Below, piece after piece: positions 34,520 to 43,741 of a stretch of DNA of 64,000 nucleotides (the first letter of the stretch is position 1; each line of letters opens with the position of its first letter). The position numbers and the translations under genes are program-made. A model generated the notes under the pieces. It made no database searches and was not told where the DNA came from. It was given only the letters and a program-made list of their open reading frames with translations. Where the stretch lies: positions 54,563 to 118,562 of the forward strand of contig NZ_JADLQO010000021.1 in the NCBI RefSeq assembly GCF_015477775.1, written 5' to 3'. The stretch comes from Nocardia abscessus (GTDB taxonomy: Bacteria > Actinomycetota > Actinomycetes > Mycobacteriales > Mycobacteriaceae).

Positions 34520-35139
34520 ATGCCGATAGATTCCATTGCCGCTGTCGCCCGTGCAGCAGCGGACAATTTCTGCCGGGAGACCGTCCTCGTCGAGGACCCC
34601 GGTCCCGGTGAGGTGCTGCTCCGCCTGGTCGCCACCGGGGTCTGTCACACCGATCTGTCGGTCCTGGCGGGCCGGCTGCCGACGCCCCTGCCCGCCGTTC
34701 TCGGACACGAGGGCGCCGGTGTGGTCGAAGCAGTGGAAGCTTGCCGATGCCGCCATGGAGGTCGACGGCACCATCCCCAAGCTGCGATACAACGCCGCCC
34801 TCGCCCTGACCGACAGCGGCCGGGCCGCGCAGCTGGCGCCGGGGATCTTCGGGCCCGTAGCGACTTTCGAGATCTTCGATACCGAGCTCGACGCGATCGA
34901 GCGCGCCAACGCCACCCGATACGGGCTGGGCCGCCTCGATCTGGACTCGGGATGTCGATCGCCCGATGCGGGTCGGACGCCGGATCGACGCGGGCACCGT
35001 GTGGACCAATACCTGGGGCGTCATCCACGACCAGATGGAGGAAGGCGGCTTCAAGCACAGCGGTGTCGGCAGGCTCAACGGCCACCGAGCGATCGAGGAG
35101 TTCCAAGAGATCAAGCACATTGTCCACCAGGGCAACTGA
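34520..35139 (+). pseudogene. alcohol dehydrogenase / aldehyde dehydrogenase deletion mosaic
   Basis: The first ~70 residues are the N-terminus of a zinc aryl-alcohol-type dehydrogenase (RLVATGVCHTDLSVLAGRLP, then AVLGHEGAGVVEAV). At about 34735 the sequence jumps to an aldehyde dehydrogenase internal segment (KLADAAMEVDGTIPKLRYNA in another frame), and at QLAPG|IFGPVATFEIF jumps again to its C-terminal part. A further one-base loss near 34930 shifts the frame; the rest (RRIDAGTVWTNTWGVIHDQM, then HSGVGRLNGH) runs to 35139. Two deletions and a frameshift make all parts non-functional. It was probably the first gene pair behind site B. Confidence 0.65.
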
Positions 35140-35160
35140 GAACCGTTCAAGCGAGGATCA

Positions 35161-36750
35161 ATGCTCAATCCAGATCACGACGTGGTGATCGTCGGCGCGG
35201 GACCGGTCGGGCTGGCCACCGCGCGAATGCTCGCGCTCCGCGGCCATGATGTCGTCATCGTGGAACGCTGGCCGCAGCCATATCCGCTGCCACGCGCAGT
35301 GCATTTCGATGACGAGATCGGCCGGGTATTCGGATCAATGGACCTGACCCAACAGGTCCAGGCCATCTCGGACCCAGTTCCCGACCATTACGAATGGCGA
35401 AACGCAAACGGCGAGGCGCTGCTACGCATCGACTGGTCGGGCATCGGGCCCAACGGCTGGCCCACAGCCAACTTCTTCTCTCAGCCGCAACTCGAACAGG
35501 TACTGGCCGACGCTGTCGAGACTATGCCCAACGTCACGCTGATTCGGGGCGCTGAGGTCCTCACCGTCGACGAGCATCCCGGCCGGGTCGTCGTCGGTGT
35601 CGCCGACACCGTGCCGGCCTCGGAACATCCCGTGCCCAGGTCGACCATCTCCCGGACACTGACTGCTCGCTATGTCGTCGGCTGCGACGGAGCCAATAGT
35701 TTGGTGCGCAAGCGTATGGGCGCGACAATGCACGATCAGGGCTTCTTCTTCGATTGGCTGATCGTTGACACGATCCCGACCGACGACATCGTCTGGTCGC
35801 CGCAGAACTGGCAACTGTGCGATCCGGCACGCCCGACCACGATAGTTTCCGGTGGGCAGGGTCGGCGCCGCTGGGAATTCATGCGGTTACCCGGCGAGGA
35901 TCCCGCCGAACTCGGCACCGTCGATCGGGCCTGGGAGCTGTTGTCTTCGTGGGGCCGGACTCCGGCCAACACTCGACTGGAACGGCACGCGATCTACACC
36001 TTCGCCGCCCGCTGGGCCGATCGCTGGCGCAACGGACGAATGATGATCGCCGGCGATGCAGCCCACCAGATGCCACCGTTTGCCGGCCAAGGCATGTGCT
36101 CGGGGCTGCGCGACGCAGCCAACTTGGCGTGGAAACTGGATCGAGTCCTGCGCCGGGTATCGCCGCCGGATCTGCTCGACACCTACACCAGTGAACGAAG
36201 CGTGCATCTGCAGCACGCGATCGCGATGTCGGTGGAGCTCGGAAAAGTGATCTGCGTGCTCGATCCGGAACAGGCGGCGCAGCGCGACGCCCGCATGATC
36301 GCCGGAAACGCCGATCCCGCAGTGGTATTACCCGTCACGGCTCGTCCCGTGCTCGGGGCGGGAGCGGTACGAGCGAGCGGGGAACTCTCGGGGACGATGA
36401 CCCCACAGTTCCCCGTCGCTGTCGACGACGCCGCGGTCCTGCTGGATGCTGCCACCGGCTACGGCGCGCTGTTGATCCTCGCCGCAGAACGACCAGCCGC
36501 CGACCTGCTCGACGAGCCACTGCGCGCTTCGCTGGCCACGGCAGAGGTGACCGCACTATCACTGGCAGCCAGCGGCAACCCCGACCTGCGCGATTGCGAC
36601 GGAGTCTGGACGGCATGGCTGGCTGACAATTCCATTGCCGCCGTTTTGATCAGGCCTGACCACTACGTGTTCGGCACGGCCGAGGCCATCGAGGGGGCCG
36701 CAACCCTGGCGGCCGACTACATCGCCTGCCTGACGACCAGCGTCTCCTGA
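35161..36750 (+). CDS. FAD-dependent aromatic hydroxylase (MhpA-like), module 1
   Basis: 529 residues of a group A flavoprotein monooxygenase. The N-terminal dinucleotide motif is VVIVGAGPVGLATARML, the DG motif is YVVGCDGANSLVRK, and the GD motif is MIAGDAAHQMPPFAGQGM followed by SGLRDAANLAWKLD. The C-terminal thioredoxin-like domain is present. The closest theme is 3-(3-hydroxyphenyl)propionate hydroxylase, which makes a catechol-type ring ready for extradiol cleavage. FAH and dioxygenase genes follow at 33 and 8 bases. Transcription probably comes from site B. The substrate is unknown. Confidence 0.9.
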   Translation: MLNPDHDVVIVGAGPVGLATARMLALRGHDVVIVERWPQPYPLPRAVHFDDEIGRVFGSMDLTQQVQAISDPVPDHYEWRNANGEALLRIDWSGIGPNGWPTANFFSQPQLEQVLADAVETMPNVTLIRGAEVLTVDEHPGRVVVGVADTVPASEHPVPRSTISRTLTARYVVGCDGANSLVRKRMGATMHDQGFFFDWLIVDTIPTDDIVWSPQNWQLCDPARPTTIVSGGQGRRRWEFMRLPGEDPAELGTVDRAWELLSSWGRTPANTRLERHAIYTFAARWADRWRNGRMMIAGDAAHQMPPFAGQGMCSGLRDAANLAWKLDRVLRRVSPPDLLDTYTSERSVHLQHAIAMSVELGKVICVLDPEQAAQRDARMIAGNADPAVVLPVTARPVLGAGAVRASGELSGTMTPQFPVAVDDAAVLLDAATGYGALLILAAERPAADLLDEPLRASLATAEVTALSLAASGNPDLRDCDGVWTAWLADNSIAAVLIRPDHYVFGTAEAIEGAATLAADYIACLTTSVS

Positions 36751-36783
36751 CGCACAAACATCACACAGAGGAGAACAACTGTC

Positions 36784-37656
36784 ATGCGTATTGCGAACTT
36801 GCGGGGCCGCGGAGCCCTTGTCCACGGCGAGCGGGGCCAGGAGCGCACCGTGGAGATCGCCGCGGCGTCGGGTGGTCGGTTCAGTGGCGACTTCGCTGAG
36901 CTGTATGCCAACTGGGACACCGTGCGGGAATGGGCGGCTGCTCTGACATCCGAAGAGATCGACGGCCACTCGGTCGCGCTGGACCGCTCCGAGTTGGGCG
37001 CACCATCACCTGCCCCGCGGCAGGTCTTCGCGGTCGGACTGAACTACCGGGCACACGCGGCGGAATCCGGATTCGATGCGCCCGAGCATCTGCCGCCGGT
37101 CTTCACCAAATACGTTTCCAGCTTCAGCGGCCCCGACACCACGGTGACCATCCCCGAAGAGGGAAGTGTGGACTGGGAAGTCGAACTCGTGGTGGTCATC
37201 GGACAGACACTGCGGTGCGTCGAGCCGTCGCAGGTGTGGGCTGCGGTAGCAGGGTTGACTGTCGGTCAGGATATCTCCGAGCGGACTTCCCAGTTGCGCG
37301 GTCCGGCTCCGCAGTTCGGGCTTGCCAAGTCCTTTCCCGGGTTCTCGCCCCAAGGTCCGTGGCTGGTGACACCGGATGAGTTCGCCGATCCCGACGATCT
37401 CGAGCTCGGGTGCTCCATCGATGGTGAAGAAGTGCAGAAGGGCCGCACCAGGGACCTGATCTTCCCGATCCCGTCCCTGATCGCTGCCTTGTCACAGACG
37501 GTCACGTTGTTCCCCGGCGATGTGATCTTCACCGGCACACCGGCCGGAGTTGGTGTCGGCCGCGAGCCGAAACGGTTTCTGCAGCCTGGTGAACGTCTCG
37601 ATTCCTGGATCGAAGGAATCGGTGCATTGCAGCAAACCTTCGTCGCGACGCGGTAG
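36784..37656 (+). CDS. fumarylacetoacetate-hydrolase-family protein, module 1
   Basis: 290 residues. The FAH core starts at FAVGLNYRAHAAESG, with the metal-ligand acidic pattern DWEVELVVVIG, the lysine region FGLAKSFPGFSPQGPWLVTP and the end LFPGDVIFTGTPAGVGVG. The first ~75 residues are the usual small N-terminal domain. Such enzymes hydrolyse, hydrate or decarboxylate ring-fission products in meta pathways. It sits between the monooxygenase and dioxygenase of the same module. The reaction cannot be fixed from sequence. Confidence 0.88.
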   Translation: MRIANLRGRGALVHGERGQERTVEIAAASGGRFSGDFAELYANWDTVREWAAALTSEEIDGHSVALDRSELGAPSPAPRQVFAVGLNYRAHAAESGFDAPEHLPPVFTKYVSSFSGPDTTVTIPEEGSVDWEVELVVVIGQTLRCVEPSQVWAAVAGLTVGQDISERTSQLRGPAPQFGLAKSFPGFSPQGPWLVTPDEFADPDDLELGCSIDGEEVQKGRTRDLIFPIPSLIAALSQTVTLFPGDVIFTGTPAGVGVGREPKRFLQPGERLDSWIEGIGALQQTFVATR

Positions 37657-37664
37657 GAGCCGAC

Positions 37665-38591
37665 ATGGCACTGCACGGACTGGGCAAAGTCACCATCGGA
37701 GTCCCCAACCCTGCCGACACCATCAGCTACTACACCGATTTCGGGCTCGATCATCTCGGTGAGGGACGATTCGCAACCCGCGACGGCGGTGAACAACTCG
37801 AGGTAGTACACGCACCGCTGCGTAAGCTGCTCGACCTCACCGTCGCCGCCGACGACAGCGATGACATCGCCTCGGTGGCCGGCAAGCTCGCTGCGATCGG
37901 GGTCTCGAGCGACAGCAATCCGCTGTCGGTGCGTGCCGTCGAACCGGTCACCGGCACCGTGGTGCGCGTGCTGGTGCGACCGCGAATCATCACCGAGCCA
38001 GCCGTAGCGCCGACACCGTACAACGGCCCCGGCCGCATCGACCGGTGGGGCCGGGCACCGTTTCTGTCGCGAACCGAGCCGGTCCGGCCCCGGAAGCTCG
38101 GGCACGCGGTGCTGGGGAGCACCGACCTCGCCACGACCATGCGCTTTTTCGTCGACGGACTGGGTTTCAAGGTCAGCGACTACATGGGCGACAAAGCCGC
38201 GTTCTTGCGTTGCTCGGTCGAGCACCACAATGTGCTGGTGCTGGCCGCGCCGGTCAACTTCATGCATCACACGAGTTGGCAGGTCGACGACATCGACGAG
38301 GTGGGCCGGGGCGCGCAGTCGATGCTCGAAGGCCATCCCGAACGTCACATCTGGGGTCTGGGCCGCCATTTCGCCGGCGCCAACTTCTTCTGGTATCTCA
38401 AGGACCCGGCGGGCAACTTCTCGGAGTACTACTCCGATATGGACACAGTGCCCGAGGACGAGCTCTGGAGCCCTGCGGTACTCGAAGGTTTGCAAGGCCT
38501 GTACGCCTGGGGTCCACCGCCCCCACCGTCGTTCCTGGAACCTGACGACCTGGCCGCACTGATGAGCGGCGCGCACTCCACCCGAGGGTGA
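37665..38591 (+). CDS. extradiol ring-cleavage dioxygenase (VOC family), module 1
   Basis: 308 residues with two VOC domains. The C-terminal domain carries the complete facial triad: H147 in KLGHAVLGS, H202 in FMHHTSWQVDD and E254 in GNFSEYYSD, as in type I extradiol dioxygenases that use Fe or Mn. The N-terminal domain is the usual inactive half. It probably cleaves the catechol formed by the upstream hydroxylase. It is last in module 1; a CCATTGCCAATGG palindrome at 38609-38621 may help terminate the transcript. Confidence 0.88.
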   Translation: MALHGLGKVTIGVPNPADTISYYTDFGLDHLGEGRFATRDGGEQLEVVHAPLRKLLDLTVAADDSDDIASVAGKLAAIGVSSDSNPLSVRAVEPVTGTVVRVLVRPRIITEPAVAPTPYNGPGRIDRWGRAPFLSRTEPVRPRKLGHAVLGSTDLATTMRFFVDGLGFKVSDYMGDKAAFLRCSVEHHNVLVLAAPVNFMHHTSWQVDDIDEVGRGAQSMLEGHPERHIWGLGRHFAGANFFWYLKDPAGNFSEYYSDMDTVPEDELWSPAVLEGLQGLYAWGPPPPPSFLEPDDLAALMSGAHSTRG

Positions 38592-38723
38592 CATCCAGTG
38601 AATCTGGGCCATTGCCAATGGATCTGAGCCATGGTCAGCGATGCGGGACCGGACGCGCGTCCAACACATGACGAGCGGCTGGCCTACTGACACGGCGTCC
38701 GTCGCGACATGTCGATGTGACCC

Positions 38724-39345
38724 CTACGGCTTTGCCGACGAGGTGGTCGGCGGTCCGACCGGGACCGCGGAGCCCGGTACCTCTGCGTGGTCGGGCAACT
38801 CGATACCGTTGATCGCGCGTTCGATCAGCAGCCCGTCGCCATTGGGCGACCGGGTTTCGAGGTAGAGGTCGGGGGTGTCGTTCAGGCGGGCGAGGATTGC
38901 GCAGGGCCGACCGGCCAATTCCGCCATCCGCTCGCTGTCCGAGGGAGTGCGGGCCGAGTGCGGGACCTCCTCGAACAGGGGCCGGAGGCGGCATCGACTC
39001 TCCCTGACCTGCCCGCCCGGCAACTCGGACGGGCAGGTATCAGGTCGGCGTGCTCTTCGCCGGGCGGCCACCGCGCCACCGATACCGACGCGCTGGCTGA
39101 ACGCGCCGAGGACCGCTTGGTCGCGCGGGGTGAACGACTCCGCGACCTGCTCGACTGCGGCGGGCTGACCAGGTCGGTGGCCGCGGTCATCGGGGTCGCC
39201 CTCGCGGTGAGAGTCCGCGGCAGCAGCGCGACAGTGGCTGATGCCGCGACCGCAGGGACGGTGAACGCGATGAATCCTGCGCGAGGCGAGGCGAACACTG
39301 CTGCCACGACGGACAGGTAGCTGGGCCCGGCCATCGCGTGGTCGC
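38724..39345 (-). pseudogene. unidentified gene remnant
   Basis: Two stretches look like real protein: near 39340-39180 a hydrophobic piece (YLSVVAAVFASPRAGFIAFT, then VPAVAASATVALLPRTLTAR), and near 38980-38724 a C-terminal piece (RMAELAGRPCAILARLNDTP, then RSPNGDGLLIERAINGIELP). They lie in different frames with poor sequence between. They may be parts of one membrane-linked protein. The family is not recognised. Confidence 0.35.
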
Positions 39346-39411
39346 CGTTGACCTGTGTCCGCCGCTGATATACGTCGCCGAGCCCTTCGAAGTGACGGGC
39401 TCGGCGACGGG

Positions 39412-40175
39412 TCAAGAAGCTGGGGTCGTGGAGGGCGGGCCGCCCGCCGCTGGGATCGACCAGCCGATGAAAAAGACCATGCTCACCACGATGCCGATCG
39501 GGCCCAACGAGGTGACCACAGCGAGCGTGCCCGCCCCGATCGCGTTGATCGCGAGCAGGCTGAACAGCCACAGCAGCCCGCAGTGCGGCAGATCCAGATC
39601 GACCACGAACACGCTCGCGGCCAGAACCGCGGTCGCTGCCGGTACCGAAGCGACCGCCAAGGTGAGGCATTTGGCCGAGTAGGTGCCTACGCGGGTGATC
39701 CGGCGCGGCGGCAACATGCGCCGCTTGGGTCCCATCTCGGTCGGGCCGAAGCCCAGTTTGGCATCGACGAGGCCGTTGACCACAGTGGCGCCGAGGAAAC
39801 CGACCATCATCAGGAGCAGGGCATAGACGAGCTTGGCGGAGTAGTCCTCGGGAAGGATGATCGCCGCGAACAGCTGGTTGTCCGCGATCGCCGTGGTGGC
39901 TGCTTCGACGGAGTCGAATTGCTGCCAACGCACCGCCTCACTCGGCTGCTGTGGCTGGATCACGATGCCAGCCACCACTTGCTCGCCGATGTTCATCGGG
40001 CCGTCGGGGACGCCTTTGTCCAGTTTGACCACGCCCGATCGGTGCGTGGTGCAGATCGGCCGTCGGGTTGGCGACGCTACCGGTGAAGATCACGGTGGAC
40101 GAACAAGGCGGTGGTGAGGACGACGCTGGGAATCAGCCAGTTCTTGGGGTGGCGGAAGTAGCTCAGCACCGACAT
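39412..40175 (-). pseudogene. YhgE/Pip-type ABC-2-like membrane protein, frameshifted and shortened
   Basis: The start MSVLSYFRHPKNWLIPSVVL is typical of the YhgE/Pip N-terminal helix. One indel near 40100 breaks the frame, which resumes with VANPTAD, NIGEQVVAGI and ADNQLFAAIILPEDYSAKL. An internal deletion then joins directly to the C-terminal membrane half (VYALLLMMVGFLGATVVNGL, then GAGTLAVVTSLGPIGIVVSM), and the frame breaks again near 39430. Intact relatives are much longer. They are membrane proteins of unclear transport role. Confidence 0.6.
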
Positions 40176-40215
40176 CGGGGGCGCGTGGCCAGGGGGACTC
40201 GAGACACCATTTAAG

Positions 40216-40241
40216 TCTAACACTATAGCTATAATGTTAGA
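40216..40241. promoter_or_regulatory. 26-bp inverted repeat upstream of the YhgE/Pip remnant
   Basis: TCTAACA and TGTTAGA arms flank the symmetric TATAGCTATA; only one pair of positions breaks the 26-bp symmetry. It lies 41 bases upstream of the remnant start and is strongly AT-rich. It looks like a TetR or MarR operator whose regulator is no longer adjacent. Confidence 0.5.
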
Positions 40242-40292
40242 GTGTTATCGCCAGTGTGAGGTGGCTCGCGCACAAGCGGACCAGGCCAGAAG

Positions 40293-40332
40293 TGTCCTGT
40301 TTTACAGGACCGATCTTTTGTAATGCAGGACA
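40293..40332. promoter_or_regulatory. 40-bp composite operator, site C
   Basis: TGTCCTG, then TCCTG-TTTTA-CAGGA, and the third half-site AATGCAGGACA at the same spacing as in sites A and B; from TTTTGT onward it is nearly identical to site B. It precedes the second catabolic module by about 55 bases. Confidence 0.7.
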
Positions 40333-40385
40333 CCATGCATAGGGTTGGCCATCGAGTTCGTCCGACAGCGGGAGAAGGTGAGGTG

Positions 40386-41984
40386 ATGGCGCCGGTGAAG
40401 TCGCCAGACGAAACCGAGGTGGTGATCTGCGGTGCCGGTCCGGTCGGTCTGACGGCTGCGGCCCTGCTCGCCGCACGGGGCGTCGACGTGGTCGTGGTCG
40501 AACAGAATCAATCGACCAGCGACGAGCCCAAGGCGATCAGCATCGACGACGAGTCTCTGCGGGTGTACCAGCGCGCGGGCATCGTCGAGCAGGTGCTGCC
40601 GATCGTGGTTCCGGGCACGGGCACTCGCTACTACGACCGCCACGGGATGCCGCTGTTTCAAGCGCGCGGTCCTCGACCGTTCCGTTTGGGGTACCCGTTC
40701 AAAAACCCCTTTGCTCAACCCGATCTCGAGCGCGTATTGGTCAAAGCGCTGGCACAGATGCCCAATGTGTCGTTGCGATTCGGTGTCGAAGTGACCGGAT
40801 TCGACCAGCTGGCCGACTCGGTGCGAGTCCACGCTCGCTCCGACAGCGGCCCGGTGACCCTCGACGCTGCCTACGTCCTCGGCTGTGACGGCGGTCGATC
40901 GGTGACCCGGCTCAGCCAGGGCATCGAGATGACCGGGCGTAGTTACCCTGATGTGTGGTTGGTCGCCGACACCCTCGACGATCCGCACACCGAACGCTTC
41001 GCGATGCATCACGGAGATCCGGCCCGGCCGCACGTCATCGTGCCCGGGCTAGACGGCCGCTGCCGTTACGAATTCCGGCTCTTCGACGGTGAGGGGACAC
41101 CCGCCGAGGCGCCGTCATTCGAGCTGATCCGCGCGTTGGTCGCGCCCTATCGTGACTTGACACCGACGCAGATCGAACGCGCGGTGAACTACCGGTTCAA
41201 CGCGGTCATCGCCGACGAGTGGATGGTCGGGCGTTCCTTCCTGCTCGGCGACGCGGCGCACATGATGCCGCCTTTCGCCGGACAGGGACTCAACTCCGGC
41301 ATTCGTGACGCGGCAAACCTGACCTGGAAGATCGCTGACGTGCTCGCCGGCAGACTTGCCCCGTCGGTGCTGGCCAGCTACCAGAGCGAACGCGCTGCCC
41401 ATGTACAGGCAACGGTGCGGATGTCGGAGCGCATGGGGCGTGTCGTGATGACCACATCGGCACGATTCGCAGACCGGCGCGACGCATTGATCGAGCAAGC
41501 ACTGGGTACCGAGGAAGGCCGCGCCTACCTCGAGGAGATGCGGTACCGACCCTCGCAGCGCTTCACCGAAGGTTTGGTCCTCGGCGCCGATCGACATGCC
41601 GGTGTCGGTGTCGCGGTGGGGCAACCCCTGGTCTTCGACACCGCCGACCACAGTGTCGCCCGGCTCGACGACGTGCTCGGCATGGATTGGGCGCTGATCG
41701 GCGTCGACGTCGACGAGCAGGATTGGGCAGCGGTCGAGCCGGTAGTCCGTCAGCTCGGAACGACTACGGCGCTGCTTGCGCTGGGGGAGTACCTCCCACG
41801 GACCCGACGTCGGGTCCTGATCGATGTCGACGGGGCAGCCGCCCGCGAATTCGAACCTTATTCCCATCAATTCGTGCTTCTCCGACCAGACCGGGTGGTC
41901 GCGGCCGCCTGGCATCCCGCCCGGACCACCGACACGGTGACCGCCATCTCGACCTGGACAGAAAGGGCTTTGAGCCATGGATAA
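40386..41984 (+). CDS. FAD-dependent aromatic hydroxylase (MhpA-like), module 2
   Basis: The ATG at 40386 follows GAGAAGGTGAGG and gives 532 residues. Motifs are VVICGAGPVGLTAAALLAAR, the DG motif VLGCDGGRSVTRL, and the GD motif LLGDAAHMMPPFAGQGLNSG followed by IRDAANLTWKIADVL. It is the same family as the module 1 enzyme but clearly diverged, so the two probably act on different substrates or successive intermediates. It is the first gene after site C. The stop overlaps the next start by eight bases, indicating coupling. Confidence 0.9.
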   Translation: MAPVKSPDETEVVICGAGPVGLTAAALLAARGVDVVVVEQNQSTSDEPKAISIDDESLRVYQRAGIVEQVLPIVVPGTGTRYYDRHGMPLFQARGPRPFRLGYPFKNPFAQPDLERVLVKALAQMPNVSLRFGVEVTGFDQLADSVRVHARSDSGPVTLDAAYVLGCDGGRSVTRLSQGIEMTGRSYPDVWLVADTLDDPHTERFAMHHGDPARPHVIVPGLDGRCRYEFRLFDGEGTPAEAPSFELIRALVAPYRDLTPTQIERAVNYRFNAVIADEWMVGRSFLLGDAAHMMPPFAGQGLNSGIRDAANLTWKIADVLAGRLAPSVLASYQSERAAHVQATVRMSERMGRVVMTTSARFADRRDALIEQALGTEEGRAYLEEMRYRPSQRFTEGLVLGADRHAGVGVAVGQPLVFDTADHSVARLDDVLGMDWALIGVDVDEQDWAAVEPVVRQLGTTTALLALGEYLPRTRRRVLIDVDGAAAREFEPYSHQFVLLRPDRVVAAAWHPARTTDTVTAISTWTERALSHG

Positions 41985-42906
41985 ACCACAACGGATCGTC
42001 TTACAGGAACGCGAGGCAGCAGGCACTCTGACCCGTACCACCGTGTCCCACATCGGATTCCGCGTGCCCGATGTCGCGACGTCGGCAGCGTTCTACGGCC
42101 GGGTGCTCGGATTGCAGGTGCACGAGCAGCTGCCTGAGGGTGGACTTCGCTTGGGCTGGGGCGCCGGACATCACGTCATCGATCTCATCGAAGGCGAGAA
42201 GGGGCTGCACCACTACGGTTTCGAGGTCCGCGACCTCGACGGCGTCGAGGGCATCGCCAAGCGGCTGGCCGCCGCCGGGCACACCGTCTCTCCACTGGAC
42301 CCGACCTATCTCGACGCGGGACTGGGCGAGGCCACCGGCGTCGTGATCACCGACCCCCACGGCACACCCGTCCACTTCCACACCGCGGTGGCACGCGAGG
42401 GCGAGAATGCCGCCGACACCGGTCGCCGACCGATCAAATACCAGCACATCACCCTGGCCACCGACGATGTGGTGCCGATGGTGGAATTCTTTGTCGACAC
42501 CGTCGGATTCCGCATCTCCGATCAGCTCGAGGACGGCCGATTCGCATGGCTGCGCAGTGACCGCGACCACCACACCCTGGCTGTGGTCAACGTCGGTGCA
42601 GGCGGCGACATCGACCACTACTCCTTCGACCTGGCCGAATGGGAGGACTTCAAGGCGTGGTGTGACCGGCTGACAGACGAGAACGTCGATGTCAGCTGGG
42701 GTCCCGGTCGCCACGGCCCGGGCAACAATCTGTTCATCTTCTTCGACGACCCGGCGGGCAACCACATCGAACTGTCCGCCGAGATGGAGAAGTTCCACGA
42801 CGACCGCGTGACCTATGTGCCGCGCCGGTGGAAGCCGATCCCCAATTCCGTGAACCTGTGGGGCGGCCAGCTCGCCTCCTGGCGCAAGACCAGCGAAGGA
42901 CACTGA
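41977..42906 (+). CDS. extradiol ring-cleavage dioxygenase (VOC family), module 2
   Basis: 309 residues with two VOC domains. In the C-terminal domain the metal triad is H157 (KYQHITLATDD), H214 (GDIDHYSFDLA) and E255 (GNHIELSAEME). The N-terminal domain opens SHIGFRVPDVATSAAFYGRV. It follows the module 2 hydroxylase with overlap and precedes an FAH protein by one base, so ring cleavage of the hydroxylated product is expected. It differs considerably from the module 1 dioxygenase. Confidence 0.9.
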   Translation: MDKPQRIVLQEREAAGTLTRTTVSHIGFRVPDVATSAAFYGRVLGLQVHEQLPEGGLRLGWGAGHHVIDLIEGEKGLHHYGFEVRDLDGVEGIAKRLAAAGHTVSPLDPTYLDAGLGEATGVVITDPHGTPVHFHTAVAREGENAADTGRRPIKYQHITLATDDVVPMVEFFVDTVGFRISDQLEDGRFAWLRSDRDHHTLAVVNVGAGGDIDHYSFDLAEWEDFKAWCDRLTDENVDVSWGPGRHGPGNNLFIFFDDPAGNHIELSAEMEKFHDDRVTYVPRRWKPIPNSVNLWGGQLASWRKTSEGH

Positions 42907-42907
42907 T

Positions 42908-43741
42908 ATGGCGTACGTAACCTACGAATATCGCGGCGAACGCCGCGTCGGCGAAGTGCAGGGTTCGGCCCTGGTCCCGTTGGACGGCCTCACCGAGATC
43001 GGCTCCGAGACCACCTCGGAAGCGCTGGCCGACGCCGAACGTGATACGCGTGGCCGAGTCGAGATCGATGCGGTCCGGCTGCTGCCGGTGGTGCCCAACC
43101 CGTCGAAGGTGTTCTGCGTCGGGCTGAACTATCGCGAGCACGTCACCGAGACCAAACGTGAACTGCCGACCTATCCGGTGCTGTTCCCCAAATTCGCCGA
43201 CAGTCTCATCGGTGCCTACGACGACATCGTGCTGCCGCCGGAGTCGACCCAGGTGGACTACGAGGGTGAACTGGCGGTCATCATCGGCAGGCCCGGCCGT
43301 CGCATCGCCGAAGCCGACGCAGCCGAGCATGTTCTCGGGTACAGCACGGCCAACGACATCACCATGCGTGACTTCCAGTACAAGACCCACCAGTGGATGC
43401 AGGGGAAGGCTTGGCAGGCGAGCACGCCGCTGGGCCCCTCGTTGGTGACGCCGGCCGAGGTCGACCTGTCGACGGCGGGTATCCGCACCGTGCTCAACGG
43501 TGAAAAGGTCCAGGAGTCGGATCTGTCGATGCTGATCTTCTCCATCCCCCGGCTCATCGCCGAGATCTCGACCTTCACCACCCTCGCCTCCGGCGACGTG
43601 ATCTTGACCGGCACCCCCGGGGGCGTCGGCTATCGCCGCGACCCGCAGTTGTTCCTGCGCGACGGTGACCAGGTCAGTGTCGAGATCGACGGCGTCGGAT
43701 CGGTCCGGAACCTGGTTCGCAGCGAGGCGGTTCCGGCATGA
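42908..43741 (+). CDS. fumarylacetoacetate-hydrolase-family protein, module 2
   Basis: 277 residues with the FAH core: KVFCVGLNYREHVTETKREL, the acidic metal motif DYEGELAVIIGRPGRRI, the lysine loop QGKAWQASTPLGPSLVTP, and the end SGDVILTGTPGGVGYRRDP. It is the counterpart of the module 1 FAH protein. Its stop overlaps the next start (ATGA). It probably processes the product of the module 2 dioxygenase. Confidence 0.9.
   Translation: MAYVTYEYRGERRVGEVQGSALVPLDGLTEIGSETTSEALADAERDTRGRVEIDAVRLLPVVPNPSKVFCVGLNYREHVTETKRELPTYPVLFPKFADSLIGAYDDIVLPPESTQVDYEGELAVIIGRPGRRIAEADAAEHVLGYSTANDITMRDFQYKTHQWMQGKAWQASTPLGPSLVTPAEVDLSTAGIRTVLNGEKVQESDLSMLIFSIPRLIAEISTFTTLASGDVILTGTPGGVGYRRDPQLFLRDGDQVSVEIDGVGSVRNLVRSEAVPA

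Noticed and set aside
38592..38640. Short tandem motif around CCATTGCCAATGG as an attachment site
   Set aside because: No matching second copy or integrase gene was found nearby; a simple terminator-like palindrome is enough.
37266..38693. 475-residue minus-strand frame
   Set aside because: Antisense of the FAH and dioxygenase genes of module 1, which have full catalytic motifs.
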